Below are positions 44,501-55,007 of a DNA stretch of 64,000 bases, piece after piece (position 1 is the stretch's first letter; the number at the start of each line of letters is the position of its first letter). The translations under genes and the position numbers were made by a program. Source of the stretch: Pachyseris speciosa (lineage: Eukaryota; Cnidaria; Anthozoa; Scleractinia; Pachyseridae); the NCBI GenBank assembly GCA_016490735.1, contig JAEMWC010000342.1:140001-204000 (forward strand), written 5' to 3'. Under the pieces are notes generated by a model, which was not told the DNA's origin, made no database searches, and was given only the letters and a program-made list of their open reading frames with translations.

Positions 44501-47500
44501 CGTATCGTTCGAGCCGTGTGTTACTGGTGTGTGTTCCTAACAGGGCCGTACGGATTTTTCCAGCCCTGCTCGCGCTAAGGCGTACGGCCTTCGTACGGGA
44601 ATTTTCTCAATAGTTTCGTAATGAAGAGAGTGCGGCGCCGTGCGGGTCATATGATACTTCCCCATAATATACTTTTTAATATTTCACCTGTTGCTTTTTT
44701 GGCGTGAATTTTGTTCCGGTTTGAACTCATGGTGAAACCAGCTGATTGTCTCCTTTGTTTTGTGTTGCAGGAAAGGCTTGGAAAGCAATGTCCTTCGGTT
44801 TGTTGCTCGTCTGGATACGACACGTCCGATTGATGTTGACAGAAGGTAAGAGGAAAAAAATCTCTGGCAGTGCAATGCAAGAAATGAGCTTTATAGAAGA
44901 CCGAACCGCCGACCGGTTAGCTTACCGCCGACCGGTTAGCTCAGTGGTAGAGCACCGGACTACCGTGCGGGAGGTCGTGGGTTCAAACCCCGGCCGGACC
45001 AACACTCAGGGTCTTTAAGTAATTGAGGAGAAAGTGCTGCCTTTGTAATGACATCTGCAAATGGTTAGACTTTCTAGTCTTCTCGGATAAGGACGATAAA
45101 CTCTTTCGAAAAGAGTAGAAGACGTAGTCCCCGGTGTGGTGGTCCACCTAGAATGTGGTTATGGGGGAGGGATTTGCAGTTACGGGCCTACAGTAATTGG
45201 CGCCAACTGTTGTAGTGTGCCTGCCAGGTCTCTGGCGAAGCTAATAAAATAAAAAAATAAAATAAAATAAAGACAGGGCTGTTAAAAAAAAAGAGCAAGT
45301 ACTAGAAAGTATAGAAAGCAACAATTCGAGAAATTTAACATAGAGCGGGGTTATATATGTAGTCGATTCTCACAGATATTCACGTATTGTCAAAAATTTC
45401 CATGCCAGTGAAATAGACTGCGAGAAGTGATGAATTGTGGGGCAGGAGAAATACGCGCGCGCGCGCGCGAAATTGCGAGGAGACGCGACGCGAGGGGAGC
45501 ACTATTACTAGCTTCGGGTGGTTTCCCTAGGACTTGTGCATGCATATTGGTTTTGAAACTGCATTGAAGACTGAATATAACAATGAGTTTTTCTTCCTAA
45601 GGTTCATCATCTCGTATTTCCTCTCTGACGACACTATCCTCGTGTTTGAACCACTCCAGAGGAACTCTGGGATATTGGGTGGAAAGTTTTTGGAGCGAGG
45701 ACGAATCAAGAAACCCGATGGAGTCAATTACTTTGTCACTCAAGTGAGTAAAGTTTGTTTTCGATGCGGTGAGAAGTAAACGATTGGAGTACGAAAACGA
45801 TACTCGTTTCTGGGGCCCGTTTCTCGAAGCTCTCGGTATTTACCGGGCCCGTTAAGCTGTTTTGTTTTCCATTCCAGATGGGAGTTGCAAAAGTTTTTAA
45901 AATTATACAATAGAGTTATCAGCTAAAGAAACAAAATGGACTTCATTAGAGCTCAGAACAGGTTCTACTTTTCTTGTGATTTTGATTTCCAGAAACGGGT
46001 CCCTGATAAAAATTGCTTGGTAAATCTTTGCCAAAAGTTTGCGTTTTTTTGGTGTCGTCAAGGATAGGTTTTTTTTAAATTTAGCGTTTATGATGCGTGT
46101 CGTTGGGGAGTAAAGAATAAATCTGATTACAAGTTAAAGTTCGTGTTTGGAGCGGTTTTCAATCGAGTGTCGTAAAACCAAAACCAAAGCAATTACTTTG
46201 ACCAATCACTGTAGATACAGACAACGCAACGAGCCAATCAGAATAGGAAACAAATTAGTAGCCGGCACAAAGAGCGGGAAAATGCGCGCGTGCAAGTCGC
46301 GATTGGTTTTGGTTTTGCCTCTCATTGGTTAAGATTCAAGTGGCGCGAGTTTTGCCAACCTATCACAGTGCGAAAACAAAAGCGCATGCCTGTAGATGGT
46401 GCCTTGCACGTGCCCACTGAATGCACATGTAATTTGTTCATTTCTCCTTTACTCCGCAGGACCTGTACATCGGTGCAAACGTGGAGTTCCACAAAAGCAA
46501 GTTTATTTTAATCGACGCCGATGAATACGCCGTGCATTACATGGAGAAACACGCACCGGAGTTCCCTCAGGCAAACATTCGCTTTATTCTGCCCAAACTC
46601 AAGCGAATCTTGGAACAAAAATACGAAGAAATCAAGTCAGAATTTCAGAAGTTTGATCAAGACAACAGCGGCAGAATACCCGCCAAGAGTTTCAGGTGAG
46701 TACGTAACAGACATATTTTACCTTGCCGCAAGTCCCGACGCATCCCTTCGTCACTCACTCTTTAGCAATTAATCCACGAGAACCAGATTGTTGGAACAGT
46801 TTTTCATTAACTGGACTACTGTTTTTCATCTGTTTCGCGCTAGCTTTTTGAATTAGAGCGGCACGCGCAAGTCTCCTCGCGTGGCCCCATCGTGCGCGCG
46901 CGCTTGTCTCCCATTTTTCTCCAGCGCTCTCGATACAGTTTTGGATTTTTTATTTCACGGGACTTTCGTTCGTGCGTGCGTTCGTTCGTTCGTTCGTTCA
47001 TTCGTTCGTTCATTCGTTCATGCATTCATTCATTCGTTCGTTCGTTATTTGATTTATTTAAGACCATAAAACAAGACGGTAGCGTACTCCACACATACAT
47101 TTCTGGCCCATACTAGGGGAGGAAATGGTTCAAAGCTTCAATCAAGCCTTGATATATGGTCATCTCAATATAACCCAGAGACAAGGAATAATCAAAGTTG
47201 TGCCCAAGAAACGAAAAAATAGGCTTTACTTAGAAAACTGGAGACCAATATCCCTTCTTAATATCGACTACAAAATAGCAACGAAGACTATAGCAGGTAG
47301 AATTTCTAAAGTTCTTCCCAAACTAATACACGAAGACCAAACCGGATATGTTAAAGACCGTTACATCGGCCAAAACATAAGGCTAGTTAAAGACATAATG
47401 AAGTTAACATCTTTACACAACATTCCCGGTATGGCCATTTTCATCGATTTCAAAAAAGCCTTTGATTCTGTAGATTGGAATTTCCTTGCTAAAGTTCTGG

Positions 47501-50500
47501 AAGCCTTCAACTTTGGTCCTCAAATCCAAAAGTGGATTAAGGTGTTCTATACCGACACTAGCAGCTGTGTTATTAACAATGGGCACGCTTCGGAGTTTTT
47601 TAACCTGCAAAGAGGAGTTAGACAAGGCTGTCCTCTATCTGGTATTCTCTTTGTTCTTTGTGCGGAAATTTTAGCTCAGGCAATCAGAAATAGTAATAAT
47701 ATTAAGGGAATACAAATATATAACAAGGAATATAAAATATCACAATATGCGGATGATACTACTGCCTTCGTGTCCGATGTATCTTCAGCGGAAAACGTTT
47801 TTGAAATATTGCGCATTTTCCGAGACGTTTCAGGTTTAGAATTAAATAAGTCCAAAACTGAAGGAATGTGGCTAGGGTCGTGTAGATACAACACTTCGAC
47901 ACCTTTTGATATAGCCTGGCCTTCGGAACCTATATATGCACTAGGAATCTATTTCACTTATAATGAACACATTTCCTTCAAAAAAAACTTTGAGGAAAAA
48001 TTAATCTCAATGAAGAAACTTTTAAATCTTTGGCGGACAAGAAATCTTACACTGTATGGTCGAATAACCATTCTTAAAAGCCTTGCTCTCTCCAAGCTAG
48101 TTTACAATACATCAGTACTCACCTTCCCTTTAGAATTTGCAGCTTTGGTTAAAACGGCTATCTCTGAGTTTGTTTGGAATACCAAACCTAAAATCAAACA
48201 CACCACAATGATTGGTCCGAAAATTAAAGGTGGCCTAGACCTGCCAGATTTCGATACAATGAACAAAGCCCTTAAGGTCACTTGGATAAAAAGACTAAAC
48301 GAAAGTAGCGGTAATGCAAGTTGGAGCCACATACCTCTTTCGCTTTTAAAAGAGGTAGGAGGTTCGTTTTTATTCGAATGCAACTATGATCTAGAATGTC
48401 TTAAAGTGTCTATCCCCATTAAATTTTACAAAGACATCTTGTATACCTGGCAAACGATAAACCAACATATTCCAGAAAACAAAGAACAAATACTAAACGA
48501 AATCCTGTGGAATAATCGCTTTATTAAAGTTGAAAAGTTCTCTGTCTATTACCAATGTTGGCATAAAGCAGGAGTGATCAGGGTCAAAGATATTTTTTGT
48601 GAAAACAACTTCTTAACTTTCAATGACTTTTGCCGCAAGTTCACTATCAAAACCAATTTCCTCACATATTACGGATTATGCAATTCAATTCCCCAAAAAT
48701 GGATTCGCTTGTTAAAAAAATCTAACGCAAGCACACCTACGAATTTAGAAAACGTGGGGAAAATACCTTTAAGCAAGCTTTCCTGCAAATCAGCTTCTCG
48801 AATTCTTATCAGTCAGAAATTGGAGCCTCCTACAGCTGAGAGAAGGATGTTGCAAGCGAACCTAGACAAGCAAGCAATCAGCACTATTTATAATATTCCC
48901 TTCAAAGTGACCAAGGATACAAGACTCGCCATTTTTCAATTTAAAATTGTGCACCACATCTTGCCAACTAATGCCACTCTTTTCAGAGATAAAATCATAC
49001 AACATGATAAATGTCATCTCTGTGACCAAAAGCAAACCCTGAACCATCTTTTTGTTGCTTGCTCGGATGTGCAGACCTTCTGGCAAAGCTTTTCTCGCTG
49101 GTGGAATGTTAAGAATGACGATTCTATCACCTTAAACGATGAAACCATAATCTACGGCTTTACAAACGATTTTAGACAACAACTCGGCTTAAACCTATGC
49201 TTAATAATTGCCAAGTATTACATTTATTGTGCTTCAAGGAATGAAGAAAATTACTTCTTCGAAGCCTTCCTTGCTTACCTTAAAAGCAAATTATTTATAG
49301 AGAAGAGTAAATGCAAATCGCAAATTAATTTATAAAAACAACTTTTTCACAGTACCAAACGACACGTACATGTGTGTGTGTTTCTGTTTCCGTTTTTCTT
49401 CTCTCCGTTTTGGTCTCAAGTATCGTAAGTAGAATTGCTGTATTTTTATTTGTGTATTGTAAATAGCTGTTAATATCTGTCAATTAATAAGTTATGTATG
49501 TACGTATTGTAATAAGACATGATATTCAAATAAAAAAGTCGGAAAAAAAAAAAAAAAAAAAAAAAAAAGCGTACTCCACACATCCATGTTTTGTTGAGCC
49601 GCGGCCAAAATAGTCCCTGAAAGAACAGCCACCTGAATCTTTATAGTTACGACAGCGTGTAGCATGGGTGTCTCACTTTTTCTACATCTCTCTTTGTAGC
49701 TTCTGTATTCTGAGTTAAACCTTTTCTTTTCTTTTTTATTCAGGGAAATCATGAACATGTTTGGACAAGGACTATTGACTGAGCACGAGCAACTGACCGT
49801 GGCCAGACACTATGGAGACCTCAAGGTCAGACAAGCAAATTGAAGACTGCAAATAGTCTCTTTTTCTTTCTCCTAGTTCTGTAGCACACAGCGCACGGCG
49901 GCTGTGTTAGGGGACACGAGAAACGCAGCGCTTTTTTTCTTCTTTTTTATTTGTTTTTTGCTTTCCCAATCTCTCCTTATTCTCTTCTCTACTATGCATA
50001 ATTTTACTGCCCGCTCGCGCCAGTGATCTGTGAAAAAAAAGTACGATTGCTCGCAGTCTAAACAAATTTGTTTTTGGTTGGCTGATTATAAGAATCAACA
50101 AAGTTGGTTTGCGAAGCAAGATCCTTGTTGACATGATACAGAATTGCCGCATGTGGAAAAGTCTTCAATGTTTAGCTGCAGCCTAGTACCCAGGCCTATC
50201 CTCTTATCATTTTCCGTGCGAAGCCTGGGACGAGTATCACGAAGATGCCATCAAAACTAACTATGGTGGAGTTAAATGGTAGAGTTCCTTTTAACCAATC
50301 AGTCTAAAACCGGAATTTTCGAGCGAAAATTAGATTTCCCGTTCCATTTATGGCGAAACCAATCTTAGATTGCAATTTAAACAATCCACCTCCGAACGTG
50401 GATCGTTTGGATTGGTAACTGAAACAGGTTTCAGATTTTCGTTCCATTTGAGTTCCTCCAGCAAGGAGAGCAAAGCGAGCGGCATTCTCAGAAAACCCGC

Positions 50501-52762
50501 CATCAACTAAAACAAGTTTCCAGGCCTCTCGCTCTGTGGATGGTTCTTTTTTTCAGATTTTAAACCAGCTAGCAGAAAAATCTGAACAATCTGGATTGTC
50601 TAAATCTGAAAAAGGATTTCCTAAAAGGAACGCGACCTATGCTGAACTCTTTTCCATTTCTTTTTTTTTCTTTCTTTCTTTTGCAGGAAGAGGAGGATGA
50701 TCTTCAGATGTTAGTAGTGGCAATTCAGGAACAACTTAGGAAAGCCAACTTTGAGGATTTCGCCAACATGATGGATTCCTATAGACACGAGGACGTGCTT
50801 GGGTGAGGGAACAGTATTTTCAAGTATCCATGAGTCGGGCGTTTGCCAACATAATTATTTCACGAGCTCTCCGTTTACTTTACCGAGATCTAGCTAGGCG
50901 TCGATAGCTCATTAGTCTGTAGTGCAGGCGTTTTCGGTGGGCGCGTGAGTTATTTCTCGAGTAAGCGGGGCTATGTTGAATCTCACTAAATCGCAAGGAG
51001 CTGGAACGAGTCGAAGGGGGCGGGGTGGAGGCCCCTCCCCCACCCCTACTACACTTTTTCACCCTAATACCCATCCCGACACCCATCCCCATAATCCTTA
51101 AGTTTTACTCTCCCCAATACTCCTCGGTTTCACAAATCAAAGAAAAACACGAATGCGCTCGCCTCACAAAATACGCCTGCAATGCAGGCTAATAGTGCAT
51201 GTTTCCGCTGACTCTTTGTTGTTCCCATGAGAAAATAATCTTAATCATTGTATCTGCACTATTTGACAGCACAGGGTTCCTGCCGCTGCAAGAGCTCCAC
51301 AACACTTGCAAACGCTTCAATGTGCCTGCGAAACACGACTTGCTGCGTGCCCTGTTGGAAAAGGTTGAACGAAACGAGAGGGGCGAAGCGAACTATGAAC
51401 AGTTTCTAAAATTACTCAACTGGAGAGACTCTCCAGGTAAGTGACGGAGCGGGGGGGGGGGGGGGGGGAATTTGAGCATAGGAGGGGAGGCAAGGGCACC
51501 TCTTTAGTTGCGAGAAGGGGAATCAAAGAGCTATAGTGTCTTGCTAGAACAGTGACAGTATTTGTCCTTGAGGAGCTTTGCAATTGGTTTTAACACACTC
51601 TGACCAATTCGTGTGAAGTTGATGTGTCCTCTACCAATCAGGTGCACGACTAAATCCGATTGGCACGATTTCCCGCGGTCAACGTGAGTTGCATCCATTC
51701 GGATTCTTGGCACCGATGACATGTTTCTACTCGGAAATCTGATTGACTTCTTTTGCAAGCTGGGGTCGAAATGATTGGCTCTGTGGTTGTAACAAAACCA
51801 CTATGTTTGCCTAGGAAGTGGTCACGGGATCGAGCTATTTTCATGGATAACCCAAAAATTTCGGTTGAAAAATCAAATGATAGCGTCGTTCTTTATGGCG
51901 AGTTTTAGGCATTTTGCGCCACCGGTTCAAATGATTCACTCTTCCGATTATGTTCCATTCGGCTCTCGGTCGAAGTTGGTACATTTTGTACGTTATTCGA
52001 CTTCCGTTGGGACAAACTAAATCATTTAATTTTTTGCGCTTTAAATTTGCTATCGATCGTTTGTGTAAATGGTGAGCACCTCTTGTGAGTCTAACTGTCT
52101 TGATTACGAAACTAAAGAACTTCAAAGCGAAATTGACTCTATCGCTGTCTACCTCAAGTTAAGCCCCGGTTAAACAATCAAACATTTTCGATGTTGGACG
52201 AGCATGTTTGACCGTTTAGCCACCCCTCTCAACATTGCATTTAAATGGCTTTACATGTTTGATCCAGATCAAACATTTTCATCCAACATTTCGCGTTGCG
52301 AACAAACGTTTGATGGTTCAGCCACCCCAGCCAACAAAGCGTGTACAGCCGGTAAAAGGCAACCAAATGAACCTCATAACGTCAAAATTTCAGCGGTAAT
52401 ACGTCAAAATCGTTCTCTGGATTCGCTTTGTCTTATGTTTGGTCAAACATTGTTTGTCCGTTTAGCCACCCCTAAAGCCGGGGCTTGACCTAGTTTATTT
52501 TTTATTGGTAAATGACGTGTGTTTTCGTCGACTTTTCTTTTTTCAGTTTCCTCCCAGAAATTCGTCCCAGCCGCTGCCCCTGATCCCAAATCTATGGTAA
52601 GTGACAACTTTAAATTTTCACGAGAATTGTTTATAGAAAGCTGCGGATGGTTTTCAGTATTTACCATGCGTTTCTCTGTTTCAGCAACGAACCGGTCCCC
52701 AGGAATTGCCTTCCTTAGTTTGCTACAAGGATCTTTTACAAAGTCTTCTAGGAGTGGAGTAA
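35547..52762 (+). CDS. EFHC2: EFHC2, axonemal DM10/EF-hand protein (one frame break)
   Basis: Twenty exons: 35547-35588, 35685-35772, 36090-36190, 36712-36782, 37272-37351, 40286-40407, 40520-40621, 40937-41052, 41888-42023, 42149-42253, 43224-43362, 43716-43880, 44771-44845, 45602-45743, 46460-46695, 49744-49825, 50697-50812, 51270-51436, 52547-52596, 52685-52762; about 737 residues (human 749). It opens MALPFLPG as EFHC2 does. Three DM10 domains lie at about residues 75-185, 230-370 and 430-540 (signatures [36 protein letters not shown]). An EF-hand (FDQDNSGRI) is near 560 and the [12 protein letters not shown] tail matches the human end. EFHC proteins line the inside of ciliary doublet microtubules. 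Exon 12 lacks one base in a C run (43774-43778): the frames on either side match the family, but not each other. Donors of exons 7 (GTTATT) and 9 (GTCTCT) are weak. Confidence 0.92.
35901..36035. repeat. Foldback element in EFHC2 intron 2
   Basis: AGTTTTCAGATATATATGTC at the left pairs with the complementary GACGTATGATGAAAACT at the right, and the interior (GATCGAGGATTTC / GAAATCCCCGATC) continues the hairpin. Coding potential absent. Confidence 0.8.
37356..39816 (+). mobile_element. 5'-truncated LINE, L2/CR1-like, in EFHC2 intron 5
   Basis: Begins within about 10-20 bases of the exon 5 splice donor and ends in an ATT repeat (about 39790-39816) after a short 3' UTR containing GCGCTATATAAGC, an ending typical of L2/CR1-type LINEs. 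It encodes the end of the endonuclease and a whole reverse transcriptase. No target duplication was visible. Confidence 0.8.
37361..39682 (+). CDS. LINE polyprotein: endonuclease end plus reverse transcriptase
   Basis: One uninterrupted frame of about 770 residues. The start, [12 protein letters not shown] ... [10 protein letters not shown], is the C-terminal motif of an APE-type endonuclease, so the N-terminal part is missing through truncation. The reverse transcriptase follows: [52 protein letters not shown] and the catalytic FYADDTQ box, all intact. The rest is the thumb and C-terminal region ending in [14 protein letters not shown]. The frame differs from that of the adjacent EFHC2 exon. 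The absence of stops suggests a fairly recent insertion, but without the 5' end and a promoter it is unlikely to move by itself. Confidence 0.85.
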   Translation, partial: KRTQDKDGHTLDLVITKANDNFIKYIKVSDPVISDHSAVHCKLSIKKPGLERREITYRNLRSIDRECFSQDIRNSELANYDKFESVSALIDCYESTLSRLLEQHAPIKKCVVTLLPAAPWYNDHIRTEKAKRRKLERIWRKNKLTINREMFVEQCKCVNRLIADSRMKFYADTIKDNSSNPRVLFSTFVKLLHLKATPKLPSHENAIDLVNTFAEFFENKVRSLRDNMLEVTDLPQASTCHVPTELLELSPTNVTELSSLLRTTAGKSCILDPVPGALLKDCYDVLLPVIVRIVNLSLDNATVPMKLKEAALTPTIKKEALDHELYPSYRPISNLRFVSKAIEKVVAARLNEHLNNGDLMELFQSAYRAGHSTETALTRVHNDVLRAIDDGQCVILILLDLSAAFDTVDHSILLNRLDHCFGIRGKALTWFQSYLLNRSQFVYVENERSSSRCLKYGVPQGSVLGPMLYSIYTAPLANVIKQHNMSYHFYADDTQIYLSFCQSAAGEPEHSTSRVELCIKDVEQWMMINKLKLNGDKTELLVLNARHRPTPTLNSIYAGSDYITASTSARNIGVWFDNLVSMDKQIASICKSAFYHLNNIAKIRKFISFKHCETLIHAFITSKLDYCNSVLSGLSKNQTQRLQFVQNSAARLLMGTNKYDNITPILRQLHWLPVTERIDYKILLLTFKSLHGMAPEYLSELLSVYKPGRSLRSSGKSLLVTPKFNLKSYGQRAFSCAAPALWNSLPDDIRSCNSLTVFKSKLKTFLFKRYFIS
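41221..41508. mobile_element. TIR MITE with 8-bp duplication (hAT-like) in EFHC2 intron 8
   Basis: Ends TAGCCTCCGCAGCCGTTGTT and an inverted AACAACAGCTCCGAAGGAGG, followed inward by matching GGTCCTATTCTCCC / GGGGAATAGGACT. TAATGGTG sits directly outside both ends (41213-41220 and 41509-41516). Length 288, no ORF. Confidence 0.85.
42514..42840. repeat. Palindromic MITE, copy 3 (family M2)
   Basis: Contains the M2 landmarks CAATTAGATTATGAGCTCGAG, GCTGCCATTTTGTTCACAAC and the terminal TAGATTTATACTAATAAGTG. Lies in EFHC2 intron 10. Confidence 0.75.
42890..43155 (+). mobile_element. Degenerate tRNA-derived SINE in EFHC2 intron 10
   Basis: B-box-like AGTTCAAACTCC, then CCTCAAACCAGTC, TTGTGTGCTCAACAG and ACGTTAAGCCATTGGCTTTG. 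It is collinear with the split copy at 22941-24350, which shows that the insertion there is secondary. Confidence 0.6.
44919..45275 (+). mobile_element. tRNA-derived SINE (family SINE-B) in EFHC2 intron 13
   Basis: The tRNA-like head has A box GGTTAGCTCAGTGGTAGAGC and B box GGGTTCAAACCCCGGC, followed by CCA-like bases, a body with GATAAGGACGATAAAC and an AAATA-rich tail (45242-45275). The first part of the head (ACCGCCGACCGGTTAGCT) is duplicated in tandem. Well preserved compared with the other SINEs here. Confidence 0.8.
45453..45469. repeat. CG dinucleotide run
   Basis: Alternating CG for 17 bases, a possible Z-DNA-forming tract, in EFHC2 intron 13. Confidence 0.9.
45809..46006. repeat. 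Short TIR element in EFHC2 intron 14
   Basis: TCTGGGGCCCGTTTCT at the left is inverted as AGAAACGGGTCCCTGA at the right. The ends resemble those of the hairpin at 57954-58082 (GGGGCCGGTTCCTG). Non-coding. Confidence 0.6.
46150..46385 (+). repeat. CCAAT-rich MITE, copy 3 (family M1), 3'-truncated
   Basis: Starts GGAGCGGTTTTCAATCGAGT and contains AAGTCGCGATTGGTTTTGG, but lacks the right terminus found in the 20248-20527 copy. In EFHC2 intron 14. Confidence 0.8.
46966..47045. repeat. TTCG/TTCA tetranucleotide repeat
   Basis: Imperfect tandem of CGTT, CATT and CGTG units; its open frames (RSFVRSFVR) are products of the repeat, not genes. It lies just upstream of the L1-like insertion in EFHC2 intron 15. 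Confidence 0.9.
47097..49567 (+). mobile_element. 5'-truncated L1/Tx1-like LINE with target duplication
   Basis: Flanked by the 16-base direct repeat AGCGTACTCCACACAT at 47081-47096 and 49568-49583 and ends in a poly-A tract of about 25 bases preceded by AATAAA, the marks of target-primed reverse transcription. It inserted in EFHC2 intron 15. Confidence 0.9.
47125..49335 (+). CDS. LINE ORF2 remnant: reverse transcriptase and C-terminal zinc knuckle
   Basis: Uninterrupted frame of 736 residues. The reverse-transcriptase blocks are [49 protein letters not shown] and the catalytic YADDT, as in L1/Tx1-type LINEs. Near the end a Cys/His motif, [20 protein letters not shown], matches the zinc-binding segment of this clade. 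The endonuclease and ORF1 are missing owing to 5' truncation. No stop or frameshift within 2.2 kb, together with the clean target duplication and poly-A tail, indicates a young insertion. The first residue is only the first ATG in the fragment. Confidence 0.88.
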   Translation: MVQSFNQALIYGHLNITQRQGIIKVVPKKRKNRLYLENWRPISLLNIDYKIATKTIAGRISKVLPKLIHEDQTGYVKDRYIGQNIRLVKDIMKLTSLHNIPGMAIFIDFKKAFDSVDWNFLAKVLEAFNFGPQIQKWIKVFYTDTSSCVINNGHASEFFNLQRGVRQGCPLSGILFVLCAEILAQAIRNSNNIKGIQIYNKEYKISQYADDTTAFVSDVSSAENVFEILRIFRDVSGLELNKSKTEGMWLGSCRYNTSTPFDIAWPSEPIYALGIYFTYNEHISFKKNFEEKLISMKKLLNLWRTRNLTLYGRITILKSLALSKLVYNTSVLTFPLEFAALVKTAISEFVWNTKPKIKHTTMIGPKIKGGLDLPDFDTMNKALKVTWIKRLNESSGNASWSHIPLSLLKEVGGSFLFECNYDLECLKVSIPIKFYKDILYTWQTINQHIPENKEQILNEILWNNRFIKVEKFSVYYQCWHKAGVIRVKDIFCENNFLTFNDFCRKFTIKTNFLTYYGLCNSIPQKWIRLLKKSNASTPTNLENVGKIPLSKLSCKSASRILISQKLEPPTAERRMLQANLDKQAISTIYNIPFKVTKDTRLAIFQFKIVHHILPTNATLFRDKIIQHDKCHLCDQKQTLNHLFVACSDVQTFWQSFSRWWNVKNDDSITLNDETIIYGFTNDFRQQLGLNLCLIIAKYYIYCASRNEENYFFEAFLAYLKSKLFIEKSKCKSQINL
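50278..50637. mobile_element. TIR MITE in EFHC2 intron 16
   Basis: GGTAGAGTTCCTTTTAACCA at the left and the inverted CCTAAAAGGAACGCGACC at the right. CCAATC boxes are internal, coding potential absent. Confidence 0.6.
51451..51468. repeat. G homopolymer
   Basis: About 18 G in the intron after EFHC2 exon 18; a likely length-polymorphic and assembly-sensitive site. Confidence 0.9.
52161..52486. mobile_element. TIR MITE in EFHC2 intron 18
   Basis: AAGCCCCGGTTAAAC and an inverted CCGGGGCTT bound a 326 bp element rich in CAAACATTT and GTTTAGCCACCCC motifs arranged in both orientations. Non-coding. Confidence 0.65.
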
Positions 52763-54548
52763 ATGAATTACAGATGAACACGATTCTTCACTACGGAAAG
52801 TTTACATAAGAATGGTGTCGTTGAGAAGTCTGAAAGACGGGGAGCCGTTTTCCAGTTTATTAATTGTATGCCTCTGCTTTATTTACAAAAAATGTAGAAA
52901 GGTAAAGGAAGTGCCGGCAAGATAGCTGGAGTTGTATTGTAAATATCCTGGATCATATTGTAAGAAAACGTCTTTTTACGTAATTAAAACGAATACACAA
53001 AGATTTACCTTGTCGTGTGTCAAATGCTGCTTGTTCAAATGTTACTCGTCAAAAATAACAACAAGAACAAGAAAAAGACTTTATTGTACCCACAAAAATT
53101 TACAAATAATTTACATAAATTACATTTGATAAATTAAATAAAGGGGTATCGACTTCCCGAAATAACTAAATAGTCAAAAAGGCCAGGAAGCCGGATTAAA
53201 TACATTAATTTAAAATAAAGTATTAGTAACGGAGGTGCAAAATGGCAGCTTATAGTAATGTTCACTCACATACACTCACACACAAACATACACACTCACA
53301 CGTTTTTATTGATTATGAATGGAGAAATCAAAAGGAAATTTTATATAACGTTATATATGGATAAAGAAGAAAGATGTCAAACGAAAACTGCCAAAAATGC
53401 CGTCAGGGGTGGACATTAGTAAGATACATTTGAAGTTGTGTGTAACTCTGGCCTATGGAATCGTTACCGTTTATTCAGCGTTTCAGGGGCATTGAACTAT
53501 GAGCAAACCTTCTGCTTCTAGGAGGTTGGTTTTCGAGTTTGGCCTTTTACTTGTCAAGTTCTTGTGTTGTTTTTTACAAAGCCCTCACGGTCAATTCGTT
53601 GTGATGTATCAATCAGACGCCGCTCCAGTGTCGCACTATGCAGCAAGCTCTGTCGAATTTAGCGACGTTTTAATTCGTCAATTAATTTCAGCATATGAAC
53701 GGAGCCAGGTCTGGAACGAGTCTAATTAAAACCCACCGGCAGCTTCATTAAACAGAGCAGCTCTCGACGCTTTATGAGAATGAATTGGTAAGTCCTGTTA
53801 CACGAAAGACTCATAGTCTCTACAATTTGCGTCATTTTCCTTGGATTGCAAATGCTCTTTGTCTTGTACACCGAAAACTGCGTTGTCGTTAGAGATCGCC
53901 TTGACTCCGATTTTCTAAGGAAAAATACGAGACGGTGTAATTCTTTGACGCTTACAGTAATTTTTGGTATTCATAACATTTGAACTTTCAGCCATTCAAA
54001 ATGCTAAACGTGTCAGTTATTTCTTTTAAATAATCAAAAAGTCATTTGCTTTCCCTCTAGTTATATCTAATCACATTTCAAATGCCTTTACCCAGTGTGT
54101 AAAACTCGTTAGAAGTTTTTATGAAACTCGAATAAGTTTGGTTCAAATATTGAAGCAGGGTTAAGAGATGATTGTCATAGGCTGCAGTTGCAAAGCCTTC
54201 TGACCGTATCTTGGTTGGGGTGGGGCAAACACTTCTATACACTTTGCTCAACATTGAGCCTCTAAATTGTCAGATTTTAGCAATGAATACACGCCTTTCA
54301 AAAGATCTTTGTCCTAAAATTTTAATCTTCTTAAAGACCATCAATTTCGAGTGGAGTTATAGGCGATCGAAGTCAGGCAAGGTGTTTTGAGTCCTCGCCC
54401 CATCCCTTTTCTTAACGAAGATCACATAAGAAATGTAAAACAGGTCTATTAATAACATGCACCCGAGGTCTCATGGCCATTCCAATGGTCACGGTGAATG
54501 TGGGCTCTATAAGAATACTGAGAAACAGACACCAGCGTTTGTCTGCTT
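52763..54548. other. Spacer after EFHC2; no gene recognised
   Basis: Holds the EFHC2 3' end (AATAAA near 53136) and a CA-rich simple repeat at about 53263-53301. An open frame at 53499-53729 has no recognisable domain, splice partner or codon bias, so I do not call it. Confidence 0.45.
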
Positions 54549-54957
54549 CAGGGACCGCGCAGAGGGAGGGGCTGGGGGGCTTTAGCCCCCCCCCCCCCCC
54601 CCTCTTTTTTTGGTAAAAATAAATTAAAAAAATAATTTAACAAAGACAACGGAGCCAAAAATAGCAAAAAATCGTTAATTCGAAAGTGACCAGAGTTACT
54701 GGCAAAGACAAACGCGCAGATAAATAGACAGAATTAAGTATTATTCGTTACAATTATGAAATACGAGCTTCAGATCATTTTATGCTGTAGTTTTACTGAA
54801 AAGTAAAAGCTATCGCTCCATGACAGGACCGATGTTACCAAGGAGAACTCGCGCGCCGAGAAGAATTGAAATTGGCACTGGAGATTTAATTTGATTTGAT
54901 TTGAGATTTGTAATTAGTAGGCGAAGAGCCACCTTGTGGAAGTACTACTAATAAATC

Positions 54958-55007
<50 letters not shown>

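Noticed and set aside
46881..47116. Open frames with [15 protein letters not shown] repeats
   Set aside because: Produced by the TTCG tetranucleotide repeat in several frames and both strands; not genes.
53499..53729. 76-residue ORF after EFHC2
   Set aside because: No domain, conservation clue or splice context; chance length.
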